From: CAYLYP01 sp964387795
Lineage (GTDB): Bacteria; Bacteroidota; Bacteroidia; Bacteroidales; UBA7960
Direction of reading: 5' to 3'
Length of the DNA: 13,700 nucleotides
Assembly: GCA_964387795.1 (NCBI GenBank)
Contig: CAYLYP010000084.1
Location: forward strand, 1 to 13,700
The notes under the pieces are model-generated. The model was not told the DNA's origin. It searched no databases and saw nothing but the letters and a program-made list of their open reading frames with translations. Of the stretch, positions 1 through 8,800 are shown in pieces; position 1 is the stretch's first letter, and each line of letters opens with the position of its first letter. A program made the position numbers and the translations under genes.

Positions 1-53
1 ACGAAGCAGATGATGCCTTAAAGACTAACGCAAACAAGATGCAAACATATTAG
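1..53 (+). CDS. Possible 3' end of an upstream gene (partial)
   Basis: Reading from base 3, an open frame encodes EADDALKTNANKMQTY and stops at TAG 51-53. The window edge cuts it off, so only 16 codons are visible. The charged, alanine-rich composition would suit the C-terminal tail of a real protein, and the frame has no stop before base 51. Sixteen open codons can also occur by chance. The family cannot be identified from this fragment, and the call rests only on composition and position. Confidence 0.3.
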   Translation, partial: EADDALKTNANKMQTY

Positions 54-516
54 CACCAAAGGAAATAAATCCATGCACTCATTATGATAAAATGACATTG
101 TAAATGATATGCATCCTGCTTGTTAAGTGTTTTTCAGCAGACCCTAAGCAGCTATTGCCTTTATTTTTACATAATAATCCTCTAATAATAAATAAATATC
201 AAGCTATTAATCCGATTAACACCAAAATCAATAACAGTGTTCGTTCTCTGCTTCCATTTTTTTTATATCCTTCAAAAAACAGGAAACCATAACTTGAGGT
301 ATTAGCAAAAGCATAAATCATCAACGAATAAGTACATAAGCCACATTTTGCTTTTTTCGGGAAAGCTCGTTGTTTCGCTTTTTGAACGATAATACGCCAA
401 TGATTTCATTCAATTTGCGATTAATTCATTTTAGGTTTGAATACCAAAACGTAAAATTTCAAGCCCATAATTGTATAAACTGATGTTAAAATGAGGTTTA
501 ACTGCACAAGTTTTTA
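54..516. other. AT-rich intergenic stretch without a convincing gene
   Basis: This stretch is very AT-rich with many stops in all frames. The longest open frame, 104-292 on +, would encode 62 residues with no recognisable domain, signal peptide or promoter, and its composition mirrors the surrounding non-coding DNA. A loose inverted repeat (AGCAAAA at 304-310 against TTTTGCT at 346-352) is followed by a T-run, but the 35-base loop makes it a poor terminator. I see nothing else here that can be supported. Confidence 0.5.
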
Positions 517-524
517 TATATTTG
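517..524 (+). promoter_or_regulatory. Candidate Bacteroidetes promoter -7 box for the DUF2723 gene
   Basis: TATATTTG matches the Bacteroidetes -7 consensus TAnnTTTG exactly. Only a weak upstream partner is visible (GGTTTA around 495-500, with short spacing), so the assignment rests on the -7 box and its position. Transcription would begin near 530 and leave a leader of about 70 A-rich bases before the ATG at 602. Confidence 0.45.
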
Positions 525-601
525 CCACGGTCTATAAAAAAATCAAAAGACAAACATAAACCATAAGATTATATAACAATCCAATCAAAAACACTTCCCT
601 A

Positions 602-3600
602 ATGGAAAAATACCAAAAGCTAAACAATATAATCGGGTGGGGCGTTTTTGCCATTTCCCTGATTGTTTACACGCTCACCTTAGAGCCGACTGCAAGTTTC
701 TGGGATTGTGGCGAATTTATTGCCACCGCTTTTAAATTACAGGTTGGTCACCCTCCCGGAGCCCCTCTGTTCCAGATGTTAGGGAGGTTCTTCTCTTTAT
801 TTGCTTTTGGTGACACTTCAAAAGTCGCATACATGATCAACTTCATGTCTGCCCTTTCAAGTGCATTTACAATATTGTTCCTTTACTGGTCAATAACACT
901 ATTAGCAAAAAAAATAGCAACAGCTAACGGCAAAATGGACCAAACCAAAATGCTTACCATTTTGGGCAGTGGTATTGTTGGTGCATTGGCTTATACTTTC
1001 TCTGATTCATTCTGGTTTTCTGCCGTTGAAGCTGAGGTATATGCAATGTCATCTTTTTCAACTGCTTTTGTTTTCTGGGCAATATTAAAATGGGAAAGCC
1101 AGTATGACAGGAAGGATAACCTGAAGTGGCTTGTGATGATTGCTTATGTGATGGGTTTATCAATTGGCGTCCACTTATTGAACCTTTTAACAATACCGGC
1201 AATCGTATTTGTGTTTTATTTTAAAAAATTCAAACCTTCTTTCCGGGGGATTATTGTTGCTGGTGTTATTTCAATCCTTTTACTGGCTTTGGTCCAGAAC
1301 ATCATTATCCCAGGAGTTGTTAAATTTGACTGGTGGTTTGAAAAATTCTTTGTCAATTCATTGGGATTGCCTTTCCATACAGGGACTATCGTGTATTTCA
1401 TCCTTTTGATTGGTGGTATCGTTTGGGGCTTGATGTACACTCAAAAGCATAAAAAAGTTATTGCCAATACCGTTATTTTATGCTTCACCTTTCTCATTAT
1501 AGGTTATTCATCTTTTATGATGCTTGTCATCCGTTCAAATGCCAATACCCCGATAAACGAAAACACACCTAAGGATGCCTTGGGCTTATCTGCATATCTT
1601 GCACGTGAACAATATGGTGATTGGCCATTATTAAAAGGACCTTATTATAACGCACCTGTGATTGATGCAAAAGATGGCAACCCTGTTTATAACAAAGACC
1701 ATGAGACTGGGAAATATGTGATTACAAACCCTCGCACAGCTTTAATCCCCATTTATGATCCTGAGTTTACAACTATTTTCCCGCGTATGCACTCTGGCCG
1801 TGAAGAAAGCCACGTAAGTGCTTACAAGCAATGGGGAAAAGTTAAAGGCAGGCCTATTGAGTTTACAGGACCTGATGGAAAAACACAGATTATTGAAAAA
1901 CCCACATTTGGCGAAAACCTAAGGTTCTTCTTCTCTTACCAGGTTGGGCACATGTATATGAGATATTTCATGTGGAACTTCGCTGGCAGACAAAATGACA
2001 TTCAAGGCCATGGTGGCATTACAGAAGGCAACTGGCTATCTGGTATCAACTTCATCGACCAGATATTTCTTGGTCCAAGGTACAATGTGCCTGACCATAT
2101 CAAAAACAACCCCGGACATAACAAATTCTATATGTTGCCACTCATCCTGGGGCTCATTGGATTTTTCTTTCATGTGAAGAGAAACTATAAAGATACAATT
2201 GTTGTGGGATTATTGTTTATCTTAACAGGTTTGGCCATTATTGTTTATCTTAACCAAACACCCTATCAGCCCAGGGAAAGGGATTATGCTTATGCTGCCT
2301 CTTTCTATGCTTTTGCTATCTGGATTGGACTTGGTGTTATGGCTATTTCTGATGCCATTAGTAAATATTTAAAAGGCAAGCTGGCCCCAATATTGACTAC
2401 AATCGTTACCCTGGCCCTTGTCCCTGGTATCATGGCTGCAGAAGGATGGGACGACCATGACCGCTCAAATCGTTATACGGCCCGCGATATTGCATCAAAC
2501 TATCTTGAGTCCTGCGCCCCCAATGCTATTATTTTCACAAATGGTGACAACGACACCTTCCCGCTCTGGTATGTCCAGGAGGTTGAAAATATGAGGCCTG
2601 ATATTAAAATCGTTAACCTGAGCCTTTTGAATACCGACTGGTACATTGATTATATGATCAGGCATAAAACCTACGATGCAGAGCCCCTTCCTTTCACTAT
2701 GAAGCCTATCCAATACCGTGACGGGACGCGTGATATGGTTTATATGATTGAAAATGAAAATATTACCGGATATACAAACCTCATGGATGTAATCCAGTTT
2801 GTGGCCAGTGATAACATCAGGACTAAAGTTCCGACACAAAGAGGACCCGAAGACTATCTGCCAACCAAAAAGTTGTCTTTGCCTGTTGACTCTGCTAAAG
2901 TTGTTGCCAATGGAACTGTTGCCCCTGAAGATGCCCACCTGATAGTTAAAAATGTGGAATGGAAAATCGACAGGTATGGCCTTCAGAAAAATCACCTCAT
3001 GGCACTTGACTTTTTGGCTACCAACAACTGGGACCGCCCTGTATATTTTGCTATCACAACCGGTGGCGATAGCTACCTCGGACTTGAGGAATACTTCCAG
3101 CTTGAAGGTATGGCTTATCGCCTTGTACCTATTAAACACACAAACGAAGATGGACAGATTGGAAGAATAAATACTTCTATTTTGTACAACAACGTTATGA
3201 ACAAGTTCAAATGGGGCAATATGAACCAGGATGGCGTTTATATGAATGAAGACAATATCCGCCTTTCAACAAACATTAAAAATGTATTTGCCCGCCTAGC
3301 ACTTGCACTCATTAGTGAAAATAAAAACGATTCTGCAATTGCTGTGCTTGACAAAGCTATTGAAATGATGCCTGAAAACAAGATGCCTTTCAATTATTAC
3401 AACCTCTTGATGGCAGAAGCTTACTATAAGACTGGGGCTTTTGATAAAGGAAATGCAATTATTGAAAGAATGATTGATGTGAATGCTGAAAGCCTCGCTT
3501 ATTATTTCACTTTCCCTTCACGCTTTGCCGGTTCAATTAATTATGAAAAACAAACCGCTTTGTTAATGCTTCAAAGGATTGTCCAGATTACTGATGAATA

Positions 3601-3673
3601 CAAACAGGAAGAACAAGCAAACCTTGCTTCTGAATTCTTTGATATGTATTATCAAAAATACATGGGAAAATAA
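602..3673 (+). CDS. DUF2723 / TMEM260-like membrane protein, probable GT-C glycosyltransferase
   Basis: This is a 1023-residue integral membrane protein of the DUF2723 family (PF11028), which is widespread in Bacteroidetes. Roughly a dozen hydrophobic segments are visible: about eight in residues 10-311 and four in 508-612. Between them lies a soluble region at about 312-507. The first loop carries the family signature, with D35, C36, G37 and E38 followed by a GHPPGAP motif at 49-55. An acidic residue in the first loop after TM1 is where GT-C enzymes place their catalytic Asp/Glu. The animal homologue TMEM260 is a protein O-mannosyltransferase, so a role in extracytoplasmic protein glycosylation is likely but inferred. 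The soluble C-terminal half includes a conserved TNGDNDTFPLWY stretch (646-657) and, at about 905-965, TPR-like helical pairs. It stands alone, with its own candidate promoter and terminator. The start is the first ATG of the frame. Confidence 0.9.
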   Translation: MEKYQKLNNIIGWGVFAISLIVYTLTLEPTASFWDCGEFIATAFKLQVGHPPGAPLFQMLGRFFSLFAFGDTSKVAYMINFMSALSSAFTILFLYWSITLLAKKIATANGKMDQTKMLTILGSGIVGALAYTFSDSFWFSAVEAEVYAMSSFSTAFVFWAILKWESQYDRKDNLKWLVMIAYVMGLSIGVHLLNLLTIPAIVFVFYFKKFKPSFRGIIVAGVISILLLALVQNIIIPGVVKFDWWFEKFFVNSLGLPFHTGTIVYFILLIGGIVWGLMYTQKHKKVIANTVILCFTFLIIGYSSFMMLVIRSNANTPINENTPKDALGLSAYLAREQYGDWPLLKGPYYNAPVIDAKDGNPVYNKDHETGKYVITNPRTALIPIYDPEFTTIFPRMHSGREESHVSAYKQWGKVKGRPIEFTGPDGKTQIIEKPTFGENLRFFFSYQVGHMYMRYFMWNFAGRQNDIQGHGGITEGNWLSGINFIDQIFLGPRYNVPDHIKNNPGHNKFYMLPLILGLIGFFFHVKRNYKDTIVVGLLFILTGLAIIVYLNQTPYQPRERDYAYAASFYAFAIWIGLGVMAISDAISKYLKGKLAPILTTIVTLALVPGIMAAEGWDDHDRSNRYTARDIASNYLESCAPNAIIFTNGDNDTFPLWYVQEVENMRPDIKIVNLSLLNTDWYIDYMIRHKTYDAEPLPFTMKPIQYRDGTRDMVYMIENENITGYTNLMDVIQFVASDNIRTKVPTQRGPEDYLPTKKLSLPVDSAKVVANGTVAPEDAHLIVKNVEWKIDRYGLQKNHLMALDFLATNNWDRPVYFAITTGGDSYLGLEEYFQLEGMAYRLVPIKHTNEDGQIGRINTSILYNNVMNKFKWGNMNQDGVYMNEDNIRLSTNIKNVFARLALALISENKNDSAIAVLDKAIEMMPENKMPFNYYNLLMAEAYYKTGAFDKGNAIIERMIDVNAESLAYYFTFPSRFAGSINYEKQTALLMLQRIVQITDEYKQEEQANLASEFFDMYYQKYMGK

Positions 3674-3710
3674 TTCCCTGAAAAATTCAGCTTCTGTTTT
3701 AAATAATAAC

Positions 3711-3751
3711 AAAATGCGCCTCTGTTTTAAATCCGGATGGCGCATTTTTTT
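3711..3751 (+). terminator. Intrinsic terminator after the DUF2723 gene
   Basis: AAAATGCGCC at 3711-3720 pairs perfectly with GGCGCATTTT at 3739-3748, and the T-run continues to about 3751. The 18-base loop contains the self-complementary ATCCGGAT (3731-3738). It starts 37 bases after the stop codon, as expected for a transcript end, and separates this gene from the rimP operon. Confidence 0.85.
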
Positions 3752-3912
3752 ATGTCTTTTTTAAATAATTACCCAAATATATGTTTCATGTCTTTTTTTT
3801 ATATTTATTTGTTTTATTGATAATTACGTATTTCCTTCTTATATGTTTTTCTATCATGGCATAAAATAAATTGAACAATTGAAAGCATAATTCCCTAAAT
3901 TTCAGTAAGCTT

Positions 3913-3943
3913 TTTGTCAAGTAAAAAATATTTTGTAAATTTG
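3913..3943 (+). promoter_or_regulatory. Bacteroidetes-type promoter of the rimP-nusA-infB operon
   Basis: TTTG at 3913-3916 is followed, after exactly 19 bases, by TAAATTTG at 3936-3943. Both boxes match the Bacteroidetes consensus (TTTG-N19-21-TAnnTTTG) perfectly. Initiation is expected near 3950, giving a leader of about 65 bases that includes a hairpin before the rimP start at 4015. Confidence 0.8.
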
Positions 3944-3970
3944 CACTGCAAAATATCAGCCAAATTCTGA

Positions 3971-3998
3971 TAGGGGGCAATTCGCTCCCTATTTTGTT
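3971..3998 (+). promoter_or_regulatory. Leader hairpin of the rimP operon, attenuator-like
   Basis: Bases 3971-3978 (TAGGGGGC) pair with 3984-3991 (GCTCCCTA), giving 8 bp with one G-U pair and a 5-base AATTC loop, followed by TTTTGTT. The T-run is short, so it may act as a partial terminator or as a protein or ribosome-controlled switch. It lies about 20 bases downstream of the predicted transcript start and about 24 bases before the ATG. Any regulatory role is inferred. Confidence 0.5.
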
Positions 3999-4014
3999 AA
4001 GAGCACTTTGATAA

Positions 4015-4470
4015 ATGATAACAAAAGAAACCATACAATCATTAGCAGAATCTTTTCTTCAGGGAAGCGATAAATTCCTTATCGAAGTAAAAGTTTCAAA
4101 AAACAATAATATCCATGTGTCTATTGACGGTGACAATGGTGTTATGATTGATGATTGCATTAAATTAAGCCGACATATTGAATCAAATCTCGACAGGGAT
4201 GTTGAAGATTTTGAACTGGAGGTATCATCAGCCGGGGCCAGCCATCCCCTTATTTATCAACGTCAGTATCCAAGACATATTGGAAGGACTCTTAATGTTG
4301 AATTAACTGATGACCGAACAATCAATGGCGCCCTTGTTAGCGTCAATGATAAAGGAATTGAAATACAACCTGCAGCACCTAAGAAGAAAAAACAGCCTGT
4401 TCCCGAACCGGTTATGTTTATTCAGTGGGATGCCATCAGGGAAGCGAAAATTGAAATTGCATTTAAATAA
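4015..4470 (+). CDS. rimP: Ribosome maturation factor RimP
   Basis: The 151-residue product has the size and layout of RimP, which assists late assembly of the 30S subunit in the cytoplasm. The N-terminal alpha/beta domain (about 1-85) carries the family segment ending in LEVSSAG (68-74), followed by an HPL...RQYPRHIGR stretch that matches the usual PL/RQY/GR block. An SH3-like beta domain follows (about 88-150), interrupted by a lysine/proline-rich insertion (KKKKQPVPEP). The usual SSPG signature reads SSAG here, and the residues just after it are also atypical, but the rest fits well. It opens the conserved rimP-nusA-infB operon with a 38-base gap to nusA. The ATG is the only sensible start, placed just after a strong promoter and a leader hairpin. 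Confidence 0.93.
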   Translation: MITKETIQSLAESFLQGSDKFLIEVKVSKNNNIHVSIDGDNGVMIDDCIKLSRHIESNLDRDVEDFELEVSSAGASHPLIYQRQYPRHIGRTLNVELTDDRTINGALVSVNDKGIEIQPAAPKKKKQPVPEPVMFIQWDAIREAKIEIAFK

Positions 4471-4508
4471 AAATATTGCTTTAAACTGTTTAACCTTTAC
4501 ACGAACAA

Positions 4509-5747
4509 ATGGACAGTATAAATCTGGTTGAGTCGTTTTCGGAGTTCAAGGAATTCAAAAATATCGATAGGGCCACAATGATGGTTATTCTTGAAGATGT
4601 CTTCAGGAATATGCTTATTAAAAAACATGGCAGCTCTGATAATTTTGATATCATTGTCAACATCGACAAAGGCGACCTTGAAGTTTGGCATAACAGGACC
4701 ATCGTTGAAGATGGAGAGGTCTCTGATCCCAGCGCTGAAATAGCTTACTCTGAAGCCATTAAAATTGAACCCGACTTTGAGATTGGCGAAGAAGTATCCG
4801 AGCCTGTTAAAATGGCTGACTTCGGTAGAAGGGAAATTCTTGCCATCAGACAAAACCTCGCAAGCAAAATCCTTGAATTGGAAAAGGATTCTATCTATAA
4901 AAAATACCAGGACAGGGTTGGTGAGATTATGACTGTGGAAGTCTATCAGGTTTGGAAAAAAGAAATTATGTGTATTGATGATGAGGGCATTGAACTTGTT
5001 ATGCCCCGCTCTGAACAAATACCCAGCGATTTCTACCGCAAAGGCGACAGCCTGAGAGCTGTTGTTTCCAAAGTTGAAATCCGTAATAACAACCCCGTCA
5101 TTATCCTTTCACGCACCTCTCCCGTATTTCTGGAACGCTTGTTTGAACAGGAAGTCCCTGAAGTATTTGACGGTTTGATTACAATTAAAAAGATTGTAAG
5201 GATACCCGGTGAAAGGGCTAAGGTTGCTGTTGAATCTTATGACGACCGTATCGACCCCGTTGGAGCATGTGTGGGCATGAAAGGCTCACGTATCCATGGA
5301 ATCGTGAAAGAGCTGAGAAATGAAAATATTGACGTGATTAACTTCACTACAAATCCCAACCTCTTTATCACCCGTGCACTTAGCCCTGCTAAAATATCAT
5401 CAATAAGTATTGACAACAAAACCATGCGCGCTGATGTCTTTCTGAAACCCGACCAGGTTTCGCTTGCCATTGGCAAAGGGGGTTTTAACATCAGGCTTGC
5501 CGGTCAACTTACCGGTTACGAGATTGATGTCTATAGGGATACCGATATATCTGACAGCGAAGATGTCGCTTTGGATGAATTCTCTGACGAAATCGAATCC
5601 TGGATTATTGATGAATTTAAAGCTGTTGGCTGCGATACCGCTAAAAGCGTTTTAAGCTATAGCGTGGATGACCTTGTGAAACGTACCGACCTTGAAGAGG
5701 AAACTATCAGGGACGTGATCCGTATACTTAGAGCAGAATTTGAATAA
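4509..5747 (+). CDS. nusA: Transcription termination/antitermination factor NusA
   Basis: The 412-residue product has the NusA domain order. An N-terminal RNA-polymerase-binding domain (about 1-125) has the typical opening in which an aspartate/glutamate-rich helix is followed by a KKHG turn. An S1 domain follows (about 135-202), then two KH domains. KH1 contains DPVGACVGMKGSRI (249-262) and KH2 contains AIGKGGFNIRLAGQLTG (320-336), with the GxxG RNA-binding loops intact. The tail (about 345-412) is acidic and helical. It is shorter than the repeated C-terminal acidic domains of E. coli NusA, and similar tails are usual outside the Proteobacteria. NusA binds RNA polymerase and nascent RNA to control pausing and termination. 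It is co-transcribed with rimP and infB, and its last codons overlap a probable infB promoter. Confidence 0.96.
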   Translation: MDSINLVESFSEFKEFKNIDRATMMVILEDVFRNMLIKKHGSSDNFDIIVNIDKGDLEVWHNRTIVEDGEVSDPSAEIAYSEAIKIEPDFEIGEEVSEPVKMADFGRREILAIRQNLASKILELEKDSIYKKYQDRVGEIMTVEVYQVWKKEIMCIDDEGIELVMPRSEQIPSDFYRKGDSLRAVVSKVEIRNNNPVIILSRTSPVFLERLFEQEVPEVFDGLITIKKIVRIPGERAKVAVESYDDRIDPVGACVGMKGSRIHGIVKELRNENIDVINFTTNPNLFITRALSPAKISSISIDNKTMRADVFLKPDQVSLAIGKGGFNIRLAGQLTGYEIDVYRDTDISDSEDVALDEFSDEIESWIIDEFKAVGCDTAKSVLSYSVDDLVKRTDLEEETIRDVIRILRAEFE

Positions 5748-5768
5748 AAAAAAACTTCACTATCTTTG
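5739..5768 (+). promoter_or_regulatory. Probable internal promoter for infB
   Basis: TTTG at 5739-5742, inside the last nusA codons, is followed after 18 bases by TATCTTTG at 5761-5768, which matches the TAnnTTTG box exactly. Spacing is one base shorter than usual. Transcription would start near 5775. That leaves about 48 bases before the ATG at 5823 and would exclude the upstream in-frame TTG at 5766, which lies inside the -7 box itself. Confidence 0.6.
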
Positions 5769-5822
5769 AAGCTATTTTTCTCACAGGCATGGTTTTTAAT
5801 CGAAAAACACCTAAAACTTAAT

Positions 5823-8800
5823 ATGACAGAAGGCACAAAAACAACACTTAGACTAAGTAAGGTTGCCAAAGAATTTAATATTGGGATCAATACAATTGTT
5901 GATTTCCTTGCAAAAAAAGGACATCCCATTGATTCCAATCCGAATTCAAAGGTAACTCCGGAGGCTTATTTTCTTCTCACAAAAGAATTTCAATCCGAAA
6001 AAAGCCTGAAGGAGGAAACCAAAAAGGTTGGCCTTAACCTTGCAAAACGTGAAACGATTACCATCGAGGATGCAAGGGAAGAAGGTGTTGAAGGTAATTC
6101 AGACGATTTTGATGATGAGGACAGGGATGAAACCCCATCTAAAGAAATCACAGGTAAAAACGATAAAGGGCTTTTGGAAGATGCTGCCCCAGCTCCTGTT
6201 GTGGAAAAAATCCCGGAGGTATCCCTGCCCGGTCCAAAGGTCGTAGGCAAAATAGATATCTCTGATTCAAAACCTAAAAAAGAAACTTTGCCTTCTGAAA
6301 CTGTTGAGAAAGAATCCAAAGAAATACAGGCTGAGACCATTGTTAATGAGTTAGTTACAAAACAGGAACCTGTACAAGTTCAGGAAATAGTGAAGGAATC
6401 CCCAAAGGTGGATAGTCCTCAAGCTGTTCAGGAACCAGCATCCGAAACTAAGCAGGAAGTGCCTGCTGAACAGGCAGATGAAAAAACAAGCTCTGAAGCC
6501 GCCGGACCAAAAATTCTTGGTAAAGTTGACCTTGACAAGCTGAACCCGCAACATAAAGAAAAAACTCAGGAGAAAGCTCCTATTGCAGATAACCAGGCTC
6601 AGCCCAGGACAGAAAAAAATGAACAGGCACAGCCTAAGCATAAAGAAGCTCCTTCTCATGATGCCGGGAAAGAAAAACATGCCCATAAAGCGGACAACAA
6701 ACCCCATCATAATGAAAAGAAACAGGAGCATCCTGCTCATAAAGAGAATGCCCCTGTTCAACATCAACCTAAAAAACAAGAAGTAACCACGCCCCCATTG
6801 CAGGAAACATCAACTATCGCCCCACCGGCCAAAACAGAACCTGATATATTTAAAACTCAGGTAAGAAAACTTGAAGGTCCTACTATATTAGGTAAAATTG
6901 ATCTGCCTGACCCTCGTGACCATAGCAAAAAACCTGTGGCCTCGTCAAGTGACCCCAATAAAGCCAAAAAGAAAAAACGCAAGCGTATTAAAAAAGATAA
7001 GGCTGAAGGCGGTCAGAATGGCCAGGGAACTGAAAACAAAACCCAAGGCCAGGGTCAACACCAGGGACGCCCTAACGGGGACAAAAACCAGCAGGGACAA
7101 CAAAAGCAACAGCATCCCCAGGGTAGTGGCGAAACAAAAGAACAAAGAGAAGAACGCCAAAAGAAAGCCCAACAGCAGGCTGCCCAGAAAAATAAAAAAT
7201 GGGAGAAAAAAGAAGCTGCAAAGGTTGAACTTACTGAGGAAGAAATCAGTAAACAGATTAAGGAAACCCTTGCCCGTCTTAGCGGTACCGGAAAATCTAA
7301 AACTTCCAAACACCGTAAGCATAAAAGAGAAATCCTCCAGCAACACAGAATGGAGGAGATGGAACAGTCTCAAATCGATCAGCAAATATTAAAGGTAACG
7401 GAATTTGTTTCGGCAAATGAACTTGCCACAATGATGAACGTTACTGTTAACGAGATCATCTCTACCTGTATGAGCCTTGGTTTGTTTGTTTCAATTAACC
7501 AACGACTTGATGCTGAAACAATTACCATTGTTGCTTCCGAATTTGGCTACGAAGTTGAATTTGTTAGTATTGATGCTCAGGACTTAATTGAAGAAGAAGT
7601 AGACGAGGTAGAAGACCTTATCGACCGCGCCCCTATCGTTACTGTTATGGGCCACGTTGACCATGGTAAAACCTCATTGCTCGACCGTATCCGTCACACA
7701 AATGTGATCAAGGGCGAAGCAGGTGGTATTACCCAGCACATTGGTGCATACCAGGTTGTCCTCGAAAACGGAAAAACTATTTCTTTCTTAGATACCCCTG
7801 GTCACGAAGCATTTACTGCAATGCGTGCCAGAGGTGCTAAAATTACGGACGTGGCTATCATTGTTGTAGCTGCAGATGATAACGTGATGCCTCAGACTAT
7901 TGAAGCTATCAACCATGCGCATGCTGCCAATGTTCCTATTGTCATTGCCATCAACAAAATTGATAAGAATAATGCCAATCCCGAAAAGGTTAAAGAAGAA
8001 CTTGCCAAAATAAACGTTCTTGTTGAAGATTGGGGTGGTAAATATCAATCACAGGAAATATCTGCCAAATCAGGCATCAACATTGATAAGCTGCTCGAGA
8101 AAGTACTCCTTGAAGCTGAATTCCTTAACCTGAAAGCAAACCCAAGAAAAAAAGCTACTGGTACTATCATCGAATCTTCCCTTGACAAAGGTCGTGGCTA
8201 CCTGGCTACCTTGCTTGTCCAATCCGGAACAATGAAATTAGGTGATACGCTCGTTGCCGGAACAGTTTATGGCAAAATTAAAGCCATGTTCAACGAAAGG
8301 AACCAACGTATCAAAGAAGCCGGCCCTTCAACACCTGTTCAGATCTTAGGTCTTAACGGCGCCCCTACTGCCGGTGATACTTTCAACGTAATGACAAGCG
8401 AACAGGAAGCCAAATCTATAGCTGCAAAACGTCAGCAGTTATTAAGGGAACAGGGCTTACGTACCCAGAAACATATTACCCTTGATGAAATCGGGCGTCG
8501 TATTGCTATCGGAGACTTTAAAGAGCTTAACATCATCGTTAAAGGTGACGTGGACGGCTCTGTTGAAGCTTTGAGCGATTCATTGTTAAAACTATCTACT
8601 CCTGAAGTCCAGGTTAATATTATCCACAAAGCTGTTGGTTCTATAACCGAAGGCGATGTGCTCCTTGCCAGTGCTTCCAATGCTATCATAGTGGGATTCC
8701 AGGTTAGGCCTTCCTCTTCTGCACGCAAACTGGCCGAACAGGAACAAATTGATATCCGTATTTACTCTATTATCTATAACGCCATCAATGAAATCAAATC

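Noticed and set aside
104..292. Open frame of 62 codons in the AT-rich leader region
   Set aside because: It has no recognisable domain, its composition matches the AT-rich non-coding flanks, and no promoter box precedes it.
2495..3139. Open frame of 214 codons on the minus strand inside the DUF2723 gene
   Set aside because: It lies fully antisense to a clearly coding membrane-protein gene and shows no family motif, so it is a shadow of that gene's codon use.
6945..7385. Hydrophobic minus-strand frame antisense to the IF-2 linker, resembling a membrane protein
   Set aside because: Its Leu/Phe richness is simply the complement of Lys/Glu/Gln codons in the linker on the + strand. The + frame has continuous IF-2 similarity on both sides.
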